From Nocardioides sp. (GTDB taxonomy: Bacteria; Actinomycetota; Actinomycetes; Propionibacteriales; Nocardioidaceae): a DNA stretch of 64,000 nt. Numbering within the stretch: position 1 is the first letter of the stretch; each line of letters opens with the position of its first letter. Positions 51,664 through 58,919 of this stretch are shown piece by piece. The stretch covers positions 21,403 through 85,402 of the forward strand of contig NZ_SSXI01000227.1 in the NCBI RefSeq assembly GCF_004803405.1, read 5' to 3'. The notes under the pieces were generated by a model. The model saw nothing but the letters and a program-made list of their open reading frames with translations, had not been told where the DNA came from and did no database searches. The translations under genes were made by a program, and so were the position numbers.

Positions 51664-52319
51664 TCGGTGGCACCGGCCCTCAGGGCAAAGGCTTGGGCTA
51701 CCGCTTCGCCCGCCACGGCCATGACATCGTGCTGGGCTCCCGTGCCGCCGAGAAGGCTGAGGTCGTCGCCGCCGAGGTGACCGAACGGCTCTCCGGTGTC
51801 GAGGGTGCGGGCGTCGCCCGCGGAGCCACGAACGCCGACGCGATCGCTGCTGCCGACGTCGTCCTGCTGGCGGTTCCGTACGACGGCCATGACGAGCTCG
51901 TTGCCTCGCTGCCCCTCGCGGGCAAGACCGTGATCTCCTGTGTCAATCCGCTGGCCTTCGACAAGCGCGGCGCGCACGGCCAGGTCGTCAACGGCGGCGA
52001 GGGCTCGGCGGCCGAGTCCGCCCAGGAGCTCGCACCCGAGGCCGTCGTGGTCGGTGCGTTCCACAACGTGTCGGCCGTCGGCCTGTGGGGCCACGACGAG
52101 TTCCTCGATGAGGACGTCATCGTTGTCGGCGACTCAGTCGAGGGCAAGCAGGTCGCGATCGACCTCGCTGCTGCCGTGACCGGCAGGCCCGGCGTCGACG
52201 GTGGCAAGCTCCGCCTCGCCCGCGTGCTTGAGCCCTTCACCGCCGTACTCATCTCGATCAACCGGAAGTACAAGGTGCACTCGGGCATCCGGGTACGGGG
52301 GCTCGAGACCGGGCGGTGA
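51639..52319 (+). CDS. npdG: NADPH:coenzyme F420 oxidoreductase
   Basis: This 226-residue NpdG/FNO transfers hydride between NADPH and F420. It starts MPNYRVAVIGGTGPQGKGLGYR (NADP motif) and has GHDIVLGSRAAEKAE near 28. VVLLAVPYDGHDELVASL, VISCVNPLAFDKRG and VVGAFHNVSAVGLW are all hallmark segments. The GTG at 51639 has AAGGAAA upstream (51627-51633). The gene ends seven bases before the right att repeat, so it is the last island gene. It implies F420 use, most likely by the LLM-class enzyme at 17818. Confidence 0.92.
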   Translation: MPNYRVAVIGGTGPQGKGLGYRFARHGHDIVLGSRAAEKAEVVAAEVTERLSGVEGAGVARGATNADAIAAADVVLLAVPYDGHDELVASLPLAGKTVISCVNPLAFDKRGAHGQVVNGGEGSAAESAQELAPEAVVVGAFHNVSAVGLWGHDEFLDEDVIVVGDSVEGKQVAIDLAAAVTGRPGVDGGKLRLARVLEPFTAVLISINRKYKVHSGIRVRGLETGR

Positions 52320-52325
52320 GTTTGC

Positions 52326-52456
52326 AGCAGGGGGTTGCGAGTTCGAGTCTCGTAGGCTCCACCAGCAAAACCCCAGGTCACCCTGGGGTTTTGTTCTTTT
52401 CTGGAGTGTTCCGGTCGACTTCGAGGTTGGCCTCTAGGGGGACTGGTGGGGGAAGG
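52326..52456. repeat. Right attachment-type direct repeat (attR) with tRNA-Ala 3' end and terminator
   Basis: This is the second copy of the 131-bp repeat. Bases 52326-52380 equal 13707-13761; the remaining 76 bases differ at about eight sites. It holds only the 3' half of tRNA-Ala (from the anticodon stem on) with CCA, and a terminator hairpin (AAAACCCCAGG 52367-52377, CCTGGGGTTTT 52382-52392). It is not a functional tRNA. Confidence 0.9.
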
Positions 52457-52645
52457 GTCAGCGCCCATGAGTGGTGGTGGCTCCCGTGGGGAGTCGGCTC
52501 GGGAGGCAAAGAGGATTCGCGACTGCCACGGTGTCTAGTGCGTCGTCGAGCACGCCAGCGAAGGTTGGGGATCGTGCCAGGTGTAGTCGGGACTGATGTT
52601 CGATTTTCTGGTCGTACTGACGGCTATGCATGAGAGCTTTGGCCC
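52457..52645. other. Spacer between attR and the helicase gene
   Basis: These 189 bases have no gene, tRNA or clear repeat. They presumably hold the promoter of the following cassette; no confident -10/-35 was found. With the att repeat, the gene-free stretch is 52320-52645. Confidence 0.5.
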
Positions 52646-55600
52646 GTGACGGAACACCCGCTCCTGTTGCCCGGGCTCCACGAGCATCTCGTGACCAATG
52701 GGACGTTGGCCGCCCTCGATGCTGGGTGCGAGCTTCGGGCAGAGTTCGCGAAAGTCGACCCAGCTGACCAATCGCATGTGCTGGCACGACACGTGTACGA
52801 GCTCACCCTCCGCGCGCTGGAAGGCCGGACCGATCCCGGCGGGCGGATCCAGCTCCTCAACGAACTGGTCGGCTTACTTGAGGAACCCGCTGCAGTGGTC
52901 GACGTTCCAGCGCGACAGCTACGTCGGATCGCTCTACCGCCCGGTCCCGGCGTGATTGACATCGAATCCGTCAGGCCTAAGACGCCCCTCTCTGACGCGG
53001 CGCTACTGACGAACAATGTCGGCGAGCCCAACCTCGCCGCAGAACTTCGTGCGGAGATCGACACTTCCGACGAGGTCGACCTGTTGTGCGCCTTCGTGAA
53101 GTGGCACGGTCTCCGCCTTCTAGAGGACGAGCTCGGACGGCTGCGCCTTCGCCACGCGCCGCTGCGCGTCATCACGACGACCTACATGGGCGCTACCGAG
53201 CGAGCAGCGCTCGATCGCCTCGTGCGAGAACTGGGAGCCGAGGTGCGAATCCAGTACGACGCCGCCCGCACCCGCCTGCACGCCAAGGCCTGGATGTTTC
53301 GCCGTCAGACCCGCTACGACACGGCATACGTGGGTTCCTCCAACCTTTCTCGTGCCGCGCTTCTCGACGGGGTCGAGTGGAACGTCCGCTTGTCGCGGGT
53401 CGCGACCCCGGCGCTATTGGATAAGTTCCGCGGCACCTTCGACACCTACTGGAACGACGCCAGCTTTGAGGTTTACGACCCGGATCTCGATCGGGACCGG
53501 TTGGACGATGCGCTCGCCGAAGCTTCGGGACGCCGCCAGCACGACCGAGTGACGATCAGTCTGTCCGGGCTCGAGGTCAGACCGTTCGTCTACCAGCAGC
53601 ACATGCTGGATGAACTGGCCGTCGAGCGCGATGTCCACGACCGTCATCGCAACCTGGTCGTCGCTGCAACCGGGACGGGCAAAACGGTGGTCGCTGCTCT
53701 TGACTACCGGAGACTGTGCGGACCCGCCCCCGCTCACCGGCCGCGCCTGCTCTTCGTCGCGCACCGTAAGGAAATCCTCGAGCAGTCACTACGTACATAT
53801 CAAGAGGTCTTAGCGGACCCCACGTTCGGTGAGCTGTACGTAGCTGGCGCGCGCCCGGAGCGCTGGGACCATGTCTTCGCCAGCGTTCAGTCCCTGCAGT
53901 CGTACGGCGTCACGAACATTCCTGCAGACACCTACGACGTGGTGGTCATCGACGAGTTCCACCACGCCCAGGCGCCGACCTATCGACGGCTTATCGATCA
54001 CCTGACCCCTCGTGAACTGCTTGGCCTCACCGCGACTCCGGAGCGCGCCGACGGCGTCGACGTCCGCGCCGAGTTCTTCGACGGGCGCACTGCCACTGAG
54101 TTGCGGTTGTGGGACGCCCTGGGCAAGGACTTGCTCTGTCCGTTCCACTACTTCGCTATCGCGGACGGCACCGATCTACGCCGCATCAGCTGGAGCCGTG
54201 GTCGGTACGACGAGAACGAGTTGTCGCACGTCTACACGGGCAACCAGGCGCGGGCGGAGATCGTGCTCAGGCAACTGCGCGACAAGATCATCAATCCCGG
54301 ATCGATGCGTGCCCTCGGCTTCTGCGTCAGCGTGGCCCATGCTCGCTTCATGGCCAAGACGTTCAGCGCTGCCGGCATCCCCGCCCTGGCGGTCAGCGGG
54401 GACACACCCTCGGCCGAACGCCAACGCGCGCTCGACGATCTCAAGTCGCGCCGAGTCAACGTTCTCTTTGCCGCCGACCTGTTCAACGAAGGCCTCGACC
54501 TGCCCGATGTCGACACAGTGTTGTTCTTGCGTCCCACGGAGAGCGCCACGGTCTTCTTGCAGCAGCTCGGTCGCGGACTTCGCCGCACCCCCGACAAGGC
54601 CGTTCTGACCGTCCTCGACTTCGTCGGACACCAACGCCAGGAGTTTCGCTTCGACAAGAAGCTGCGCGCGCTTACCGGCCAGACTCGACGAGGCCTGGAA
54701 CGCGAGATCGAACGAGGGTTTCCGTTCCTACCGTCCGGCTGCCAGATCGTCATGGATCAGCGAGCGCAGTCGTTGATCCTCGAGAACCTGCGCACCCAGG
54801 TTGCGAACAGCTGGAAGTCTATGACTGCGGAGCTGCGCTCCTACGGCGACCTCGACCTCGCGGACTTCGTACATGAGTCCGGAGTCGAGTTGCCTGACAT
54901 TCTGCGACGCGGTCAGCGCTCCTGGACCGAGCTCCGCCGAGACGCGGGGCTTCCGACGCCCGTGGGTACGCCTCGCGAAAATGAAATACTCAAGCGAGTC
55001 CGCGCCTTCGCCCACGTTGACGACGAGCTACGAGCGGCCGGCTACCGCCAACTGCTGAGCTCAGGCACCCCATACGCCGATCTCACCCAGGTTGAACAGC
55101 GGTTGGCGCGGATGCTTTTCTTTTCCGCGTTCCCTAATGCCAACGGGTTCTCAACGTACGACGATGGCCTCGCCGCTATCCGCACCGAGCAGGCCGCCGC
55201 CGCCGAACTCGGAGCAGTCATCGATCTAGTGTTTGACGAGACCCGTCATGGTGCGGTGTCGTTGACCGGATCCTTGGCCGATGTGCCGCTTCGCGTCCAC
55301 GCCTCGTATCAGCGCGAAGAGATCCTTGCGGCCCTCGACTATGCCAACCTCCAGCGCAAACCGACCAGCATGATGCAAGGCGTCGCCTACTGCGAGCCGC
55401 TCAACGTGGACGCATTCTTCGTCACCTTGAAGAAGTCCGAGGCCGACTACTCCCCCACGACGATGTACCGCGACTACCCGATCAGCCCAACCCTCTTTCA
55501 TTGGGAATCGCAGAACGCCACCTCGGTCGCCTCACCCACCGGGCAGCGTTACCTCAGCGGCTCAAGCACGGTACTTCTCTTCTGCCGGATCGAGCACAAG

Positions 55601-55747
55601 GGCGAGTACGACACTGAGCCATATGTGTTTCTTGGGCCCGCCTCCTATGCCAGTCATGTGGGCGAGCGCCCCATCGCCATCACCTGGGAACTGCAGCACG
55701 CCATGCCGTCGACCTTCTTCGCGCGCGCCACCTTGGCCGGATCTTGA
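52646..55747 (+). CDS. PLD-nuclease / SF2 helicase / DUF3427 fusion protein
   Basis: This is a 1033-residue protein. A phospholipase-D-type domain (about 115-290) has the HKD-like RLHAKAWMF near 210 and YVGSSNLSRAAL near 228. An SF2 helicase core follows: Walker A AATGTGKTVVA near 341, VVVIDEFHHA (DEAH variant) near 432, GLTATPERADG near 460, and QLGRGLRRTPDKA (motif VI) near 640. The C-terminus (about 790-1030) fits DUF3427, with YCEPLNVDAFFVTLKKSE. Such proteins are common in restriction/defence loci, where the PLD domain may cut DNA. The GTG start has only a weak GAGAG upstream. Confidence 0.88.
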   Translation: MTEHPLLLPGLHEHLVTNGTLAALDAGCELRAEFAKVDPADQSHVLARHVYELTLRALEGRTDPGGRIQLLNELVGLLEEPAAVVDVPARQLRRIALPPGPGVIDIESVRPKTPLSDAALLTNNVGEPNLAAELRAEIDTSDEVDLLCAFVKWHGLRLLEDELGRLRLRHAPLRVITTTYMGATERAALDRLVRELGAEVRIQYDAARTRLHAKAWMFRRQTRYDTAYVGSSNLSRAALLDGVEWNVRLSRVATPALLDKFRGTFDTYWNDASFEVYDPDLDRDRLDDALAEASGRRQHDRVTISLSGLEVRPFVYQQHMLDELAVERDVHDRHRNLVVAATGTGKTVVAALDYRRLCGPAPAHRPRLLFVAHRKEILEQSLRTYQEVLADPTFGELYVAGARPERWDHVFASVQSLQSYGVTNIPADTYDVVVIDEFHHAQAPTYRRLIDHLTPRELLGLTATPERADGVDVRAEFFDGRTATELRLWDALGKDLLCPFHYFAIADGTDLRRISWSRGRYDENELSHVYTGNQARAEIVLRQLRDKIINPGSMRALGFCVSVAHARFMAKTFSAAGIPALAVSGDTPSAERQRALDDLKSRRVNVLFAADLFNEGLDLPDVDTVLFLRPTESATVFLQQLGRGLRRTPDKAVLTVLDFVGHQRQEFRFDKKLRALTGQTRRGLEREIERGFPFLPSGCQIVMDQRAQSLILENLRTQVANSWKSMTAELRSYGDLDLADFVHESGVELPDILRRGQRSWTELRRDAGLPTPVGTPRENEILKRVRAFAHVDDELRAAGYRQLLSSGTPYADLTQVEQRLARMLFFSAFPNANGFSTYDDGLAAIRTEQAAAAELGAVIDLVFDETRHGAVSLTGSLADVPLRVHASYQREEILAALDYANLQRKPTSMMQGVAYCEPLNVDAFFVTLKKSEADYSPTTMYRDYPISPTLFHWESQNATSVASPTGQRYLSGSSTVLLFCRIEHKGEYDTEPYVFLGPASYASHVGERPIAITWELQHAMPSTFFARATLAGS

Positions 55748-55815
55748 TCAAGCTCGGCACATGAAGGATCAGGCCAGGTCCGACGATGAAGAGCATCGCG
55801 AACTAGGCTCCGCTC

Positions 55816-56136
55816 ATGTCGAAACCAGCAGTGCGAGACGCTCTGGAGCGCTTCGTCGACGAGCGTGACTGGGCTCAGTTCCACAGTCCGGCCAATCTCG
55901 CAAAGAGCATCGTCATCGAAGCCGCCGAGCTCGTTGAGTGCTTCCAGTGGAGCGATGAAGCCGACTTGGACCGTGTGCGCGACGAGCTCGCTGACGTCCT
56001 TACCTACTGCCACCTGCTCGCAGCCCGCCTGGACGTCGACCCCGAGCAGATAGTTCTCGATAAGCTCAAGCGAACCGACGCAAAGTACCCCGTCGACCGA
56101 TCTCGGGGACGGAGCACGAAGTATGACCAGCTTTGA
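55816..56136 (+). CDS. MazG-like nucleotide pyrophosphohydrolase
   Basis: This 106-residue all-alpha NTP pyrophosphatase has KSIVIEAAELVECFQW (ExxE metal motif, near 30-45) and RVRDELADVLTYCHLLA (ExxD motif, near 55-70). It ends with LDKLKRTDAKYP. It resembles RS21-C6/dCTP pyrophosphatase-like proteins. Its 3' end overlaps the next start by 14 bases, so the two are coupled. In a defence setting it could drain nucleotides or destroy a modified or signal nucleotide; that is inference. Confidence 0.87.
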   Translation: MSKPAVRDALERFVDERDWAQFHSPANLAKSIVIEAAELVECFQWSDEADLDRVRDELADVLTYCHLLAARLDVDPEQIVLDKLKRTDAKYPVDRSRGRSTKYDQL

Positions 56137-57835
56137 GATCGAGGAGTTCGCGTTCGACGCCCGCGGCCTCGCAGCGTGGGCAGTCGGAGATCCCCGCTTT
56201 CGCAACTGGCCCGTTGTCTACCTGCTGGACAACCCGGACGAGATCTACGTCGGCGAGTCGCTGAACACCGTCGCCCGACTGCGGCAGCACCTTGACTCCC
56301 CCTCCAAGCAGCGACTCGTCGCAGCGCGCGTCATCGTCGACGAGACGTTCAATAAGTCGGTCTGCCTCGACCTCGAGTCCTTTCTGATTCGCCTCTTCGC
56401 AGGCGACGGCAAATTCCAGGTTCTAAACCGAAACGACGGCATCACCGACGCCGACTACTACCGGCGCGCGAGCTACCAAGAATCCTTCGACGCGATCTTC
56501 CAGGCTCTGCGCGAGCGCGGCGCGTTCACACGTCCTATACGCGAGATCGAGAACACCGACCTCTTCAAGCTCTCACCCTTCAAAGCCCTCTCTCCTGATC
56601 AGGCCATCGCTGTCGAAGACATCCTCAGCGGGTTGTTCGAGGACATCAACGCGAAACGTCAGAGCCGCATCGTGATTCAAGGAGATCCGGGGACCGGCAA
56701 AACCGTCGTCGCCGTGTACCTGATGAAGCTGCTTCAGGACATCAAGACAGCGGACCTCACCGAGCCCGCTGACAGCGACTCGATCCTGTCCGAGTTCTTC
56801 GTCGAGGGCTACCCCGAACTGCTTGAAGGCTTCCGTATCGGACTGGTCGTGCCGCAGCAGTCTCTCCGCAAGTCAATCGAGAAGGTCTTCCGAAAAACCC
56901 CCGGGCTCGATCCCGCCTTGGTCGTCACGCCCTTCGACGTCGGCGAAGATCCCGAGCGCTTTGACCTGCTGATCGTCGACGAGACACATCGTCTGAACCA
57001 GCGATCGAGCCAGGCTTCTGGCCAGAAGAACACCCAGTTCCGCACGATCAATGAGCGTCTCTTCGGCCAAGACGACATGGCCAAGACACAGCTCGATTGG
57101 ATCATCGCGAACAGCGATCACCAGATCTTTTTGTTTGACTCGGCCCAGAGCGTCCGACCCCACGACGTCAGCGAGCACAGCCTGAACGGGCTCCTCGGCC
57201 AGGTCGACGACCAGCACCGCCGCTACCGCCTAGCGACGCAGATGCGAGTTCGGGCCGGCTCCGACTACGTCGGTTACGTGCGTCGGGTCCTATCGGCAAA
57301 TCCTCCGGAGCCCGAAGCCTTCGACGGTTACGACCTGCGCATGTTCGACGACCTCGCCGAAATGCACCGAACGATCCGAGGACGCGACGCCGAACACGGA
57401 CTCGCACGCCTTGTCGCCGGCTACGCATGGCCCTGGCTGAGCCGAAGGAACGCGGCAGCGTACGACATCGTGCTCGACGGCGTCGAGCTGCGTTGGAACA
57501 AGACCGATGTCGACTGGATCAACTCCGCTGGCTCCATCAATGAAGTCGGGTCCATTCACACAGTCCAGGGCTACGACCTGAACTACGCCGGGGTGATCAT
57601 CGGCCGCGACCTCTGCTTCGATCCCACCAAGCAGCGACTCGTCTTCGACCGGGCTAGCTACTTCGATGCCAAAGGGAAGGAGAACAACCGGGCCCGGGGG
57701 ATCACGTACGGCGACGATGACATCCTGCGGTTCGTTCGCAACATCTATTCAGTGCTGCTCACCCGCGGGATGCTCGGTACCTACATCTATGTGTGCGACG
57801 ACGAGCTGCGCAGATACCTTCGCCAGTTCTTCTAG
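56123..57835 (+). CDS. GIY-YIG nuclease-like domain fused to DUF2075 ATPase/helicase
   Basis: This is a 570-residue fusion. A GIY-YIG-like domain (about 28-110) has VVYLLDNPDEIYVGES, then RLRQHL and ESFLIRLF, though the first motif is VYL rather than GIY. A DUF2075 P-loop domain follows: Walker A GDPGTGKTVVAVYL near 188, LLIVDETHRLNQ near 282, LFDSAQSV near 338, and TVQGYDLNYAGVIIG (helicase motif V-VI-like) near 480. The gene starts inside the MazG frame, so stoichiometric expression is likely. It is convergent with the NERD gene. Confidence 0.85.
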   Translation: MTSFEIEEFAFDARGLAAWAVGDPRFRNWPVVYLLDNPDEIYVGESLNTVARLRQHLDSPSKQRLVAARVIVDETFNKSVCLDLESFLIRLFAGDGKFQVLNRNDGITDADYYRRASYQESFDAIFQALRERGAFTRPIREIENTDLFKLSPFKALSPDQAIAVEDILSGLFEDINAKRQSRIVIQGDPGTGKTVVAVYLMKLLQDIKTADLTEPADSDSILSEFFVEGYPELLEGFRIGLVVPQQSLRKSIEKVFRKTPGLDPALVVTPFDVGEDPERFDLLIVDETHRLNQRSSQASGQKNTQFRTINERLFGQDDMAKTQLDWIIANSDHQIFLFDSAQSVRPHDVSEHSLNGLLGQVDDQHRRYRLATQMRVRAGSDYVGYVRRVLSANPPEPEAFDGYDLRMFDDLAEMHRTIRGRDAEHGLARLVAGYAWPWLSRRNAAAYDIVLDGVELRWNKTDVDWINSAGSINEVGSIHTVQGYDLNYAGVIIGRDLCFDPTKQRLVFDRASYFDAKGKENNRARGITYGDDDILRFVRNIYSVLLTRGMLGTYIYVCDDELRRYLRQFF

Positions 57836-57847
57836 GCACCCGCATGA

Positions 57848-58702
57848 TCAATGGGCCGGTGGCAGTGCACCACCGAGCAATCGGTGGAGGGCGCGCACCT
57901 GCCCGGTGCTCCACGGGCCATCCGCGCTCAGCTTCGCGTAGAGCTTCTTGGGCCACAGGACGTCGACATCACGAGTGACGAACGAGCCGCCAATGAGCGG
58001 CCAGTCGGCCTCGACGAAGCAGAGAACGCCGTGCACTACTCGGTCGTCTTCCACGATGCCGCGCACGACCTCAACCTGCTTCCGCACGCTGTCGACGACC
58101 CTGGTGCAGTCGCGCCGACCGACTAGGAGCTTCTCGACTCGTGGGCGCAGGACGCCCCCTTCCACCTTGAGGGTCGGGCGGCCCTTGTATCGCTTCGCGT
58201 CGACCACGTAGACGCCTGACCTAGCCACGACGATGTGGTCGATGTTGGCCCTGCTCCCAGGGATCCGCCGGTCGTGCAGCACGCGTATCGAGTCGGATGC
58301 GTACTCGTTGAGTCGAGCGCCAAGACGCTCTTCTCCGATGGCGCCCGTGTCCCAGGCCGTCGTGGACTGCGGCTCATCGCCAAGGGCAAGGATCAGTCCG
58401 CCCAGCCGGGGATGCTTCACTCGGATTCGCTGCTCCCGCGAAGCTCGGCGGCGCTCGAACTCCCGGCGCGCGGACCCGCCAGGCACGCCAGGCTCGACCT
58501 CGGTCGGGTCCCCCTCGCGCCGGGAAAGCTGAGGCTTTTCGGGTTCGCTCGGCGCCGGAACGCACTCGACACAGCGCACCGTCTTGGTCGACTTCTGGTA
58601 AATCGCGTCCGTTCTTGCGGGCAGATCGACGCCGCATGCCCGACACGTTCCGGCGTACCGCAGGCGCATGTGCTTCTCGTCCGGGACGGGCACCTCGGTC
58701 AT
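57848..58702 (-). CDS. NERD (nuclease-related) domain protein with N-terminal zinc-ribbon-like motif
   Basis: This 284-residue protein has an N-terminal CRACGVDLP...CVEC pair-of-cysteines motif (near 20-48), possibly a zinc ribbon. A charged linker leads to a NERD domain (about 120-230): GAIGEERLGARL, RRIPGSRANIDHIVVARSGVYVVDAKRY, which carries the restriction-enzyme-like Asp...Asp-x-Lys layout. The function is likely nucleic-acid binding or cutting (inference). It opens from ATG 58702; the longer frame lies in the relaxase promoter region. It is convergent with the DUF2075 gene, 12 bases apart. Confidence 0.85.
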   Translation of the reverse strand: MTEVPVPDEKHMRLRYAGTCRACGVDLPARTDAIYQKSTKTVRCVECVPAPSEPEKPQLSRREGDPTEVEPGVPGGSARREFERRRASREQRIRVKHPRLGGLILALGDEPQSTTAWDTGAIGEERLGARLNEYASDSIRVLHDRRIPGSRANIDHIVVARSGVYVVDAKRYKGRPTLKVEGGVLRPRVEKLLVGRRDCTRVVDSVRKQVEVVRGIVEDDRVVHGVLCFVEADWPLIGGSFVTRDVDVLWPKKLYAKLSADGPWSTGQVRALHRLLGGALPPAH

Positions 58703-58919
58703 TCTCGCGACGCTAACCGTCGAGCAACACATTCGTCCCGGCTTTCGGCTTCCCGACAGCGCGCCCCCCGCGCTGACGACGATTGACGAGTTCCAAGACA
58801 GCCCCCGCTCTCGCAGCCGAACAGCCTTCAAACCGAGCGGCACGCGTGCTACGAAGGTTCGTAGAAGGTCCGTCCCCCCGGGGACGGGCCAGCGTCATTT
58901 CAGGGGTCTTTGACGAGAC
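58703..58919. other. Divergent spacer upstream of the relaxase; candidate oriT
   Basis: This is a 217-bp non-coding region between NERD and the MobF relaxase gene. It holds a perfect inverted repeat CCGTCCCC-CC-GGGGACGG (58870-58887). The oriT of MobF systems commonly lies next to the relaxase gene and contains such inverted repeats. No nic consensus was recognised. Confidence 0.4.

Noticed and set aside
52326-52375. Second tRNA-Ala gene
   Set aside because: Only the 3' part of the tRNA is present; the acceptor 5' strand and D-arm are missing. It is an att remnant.
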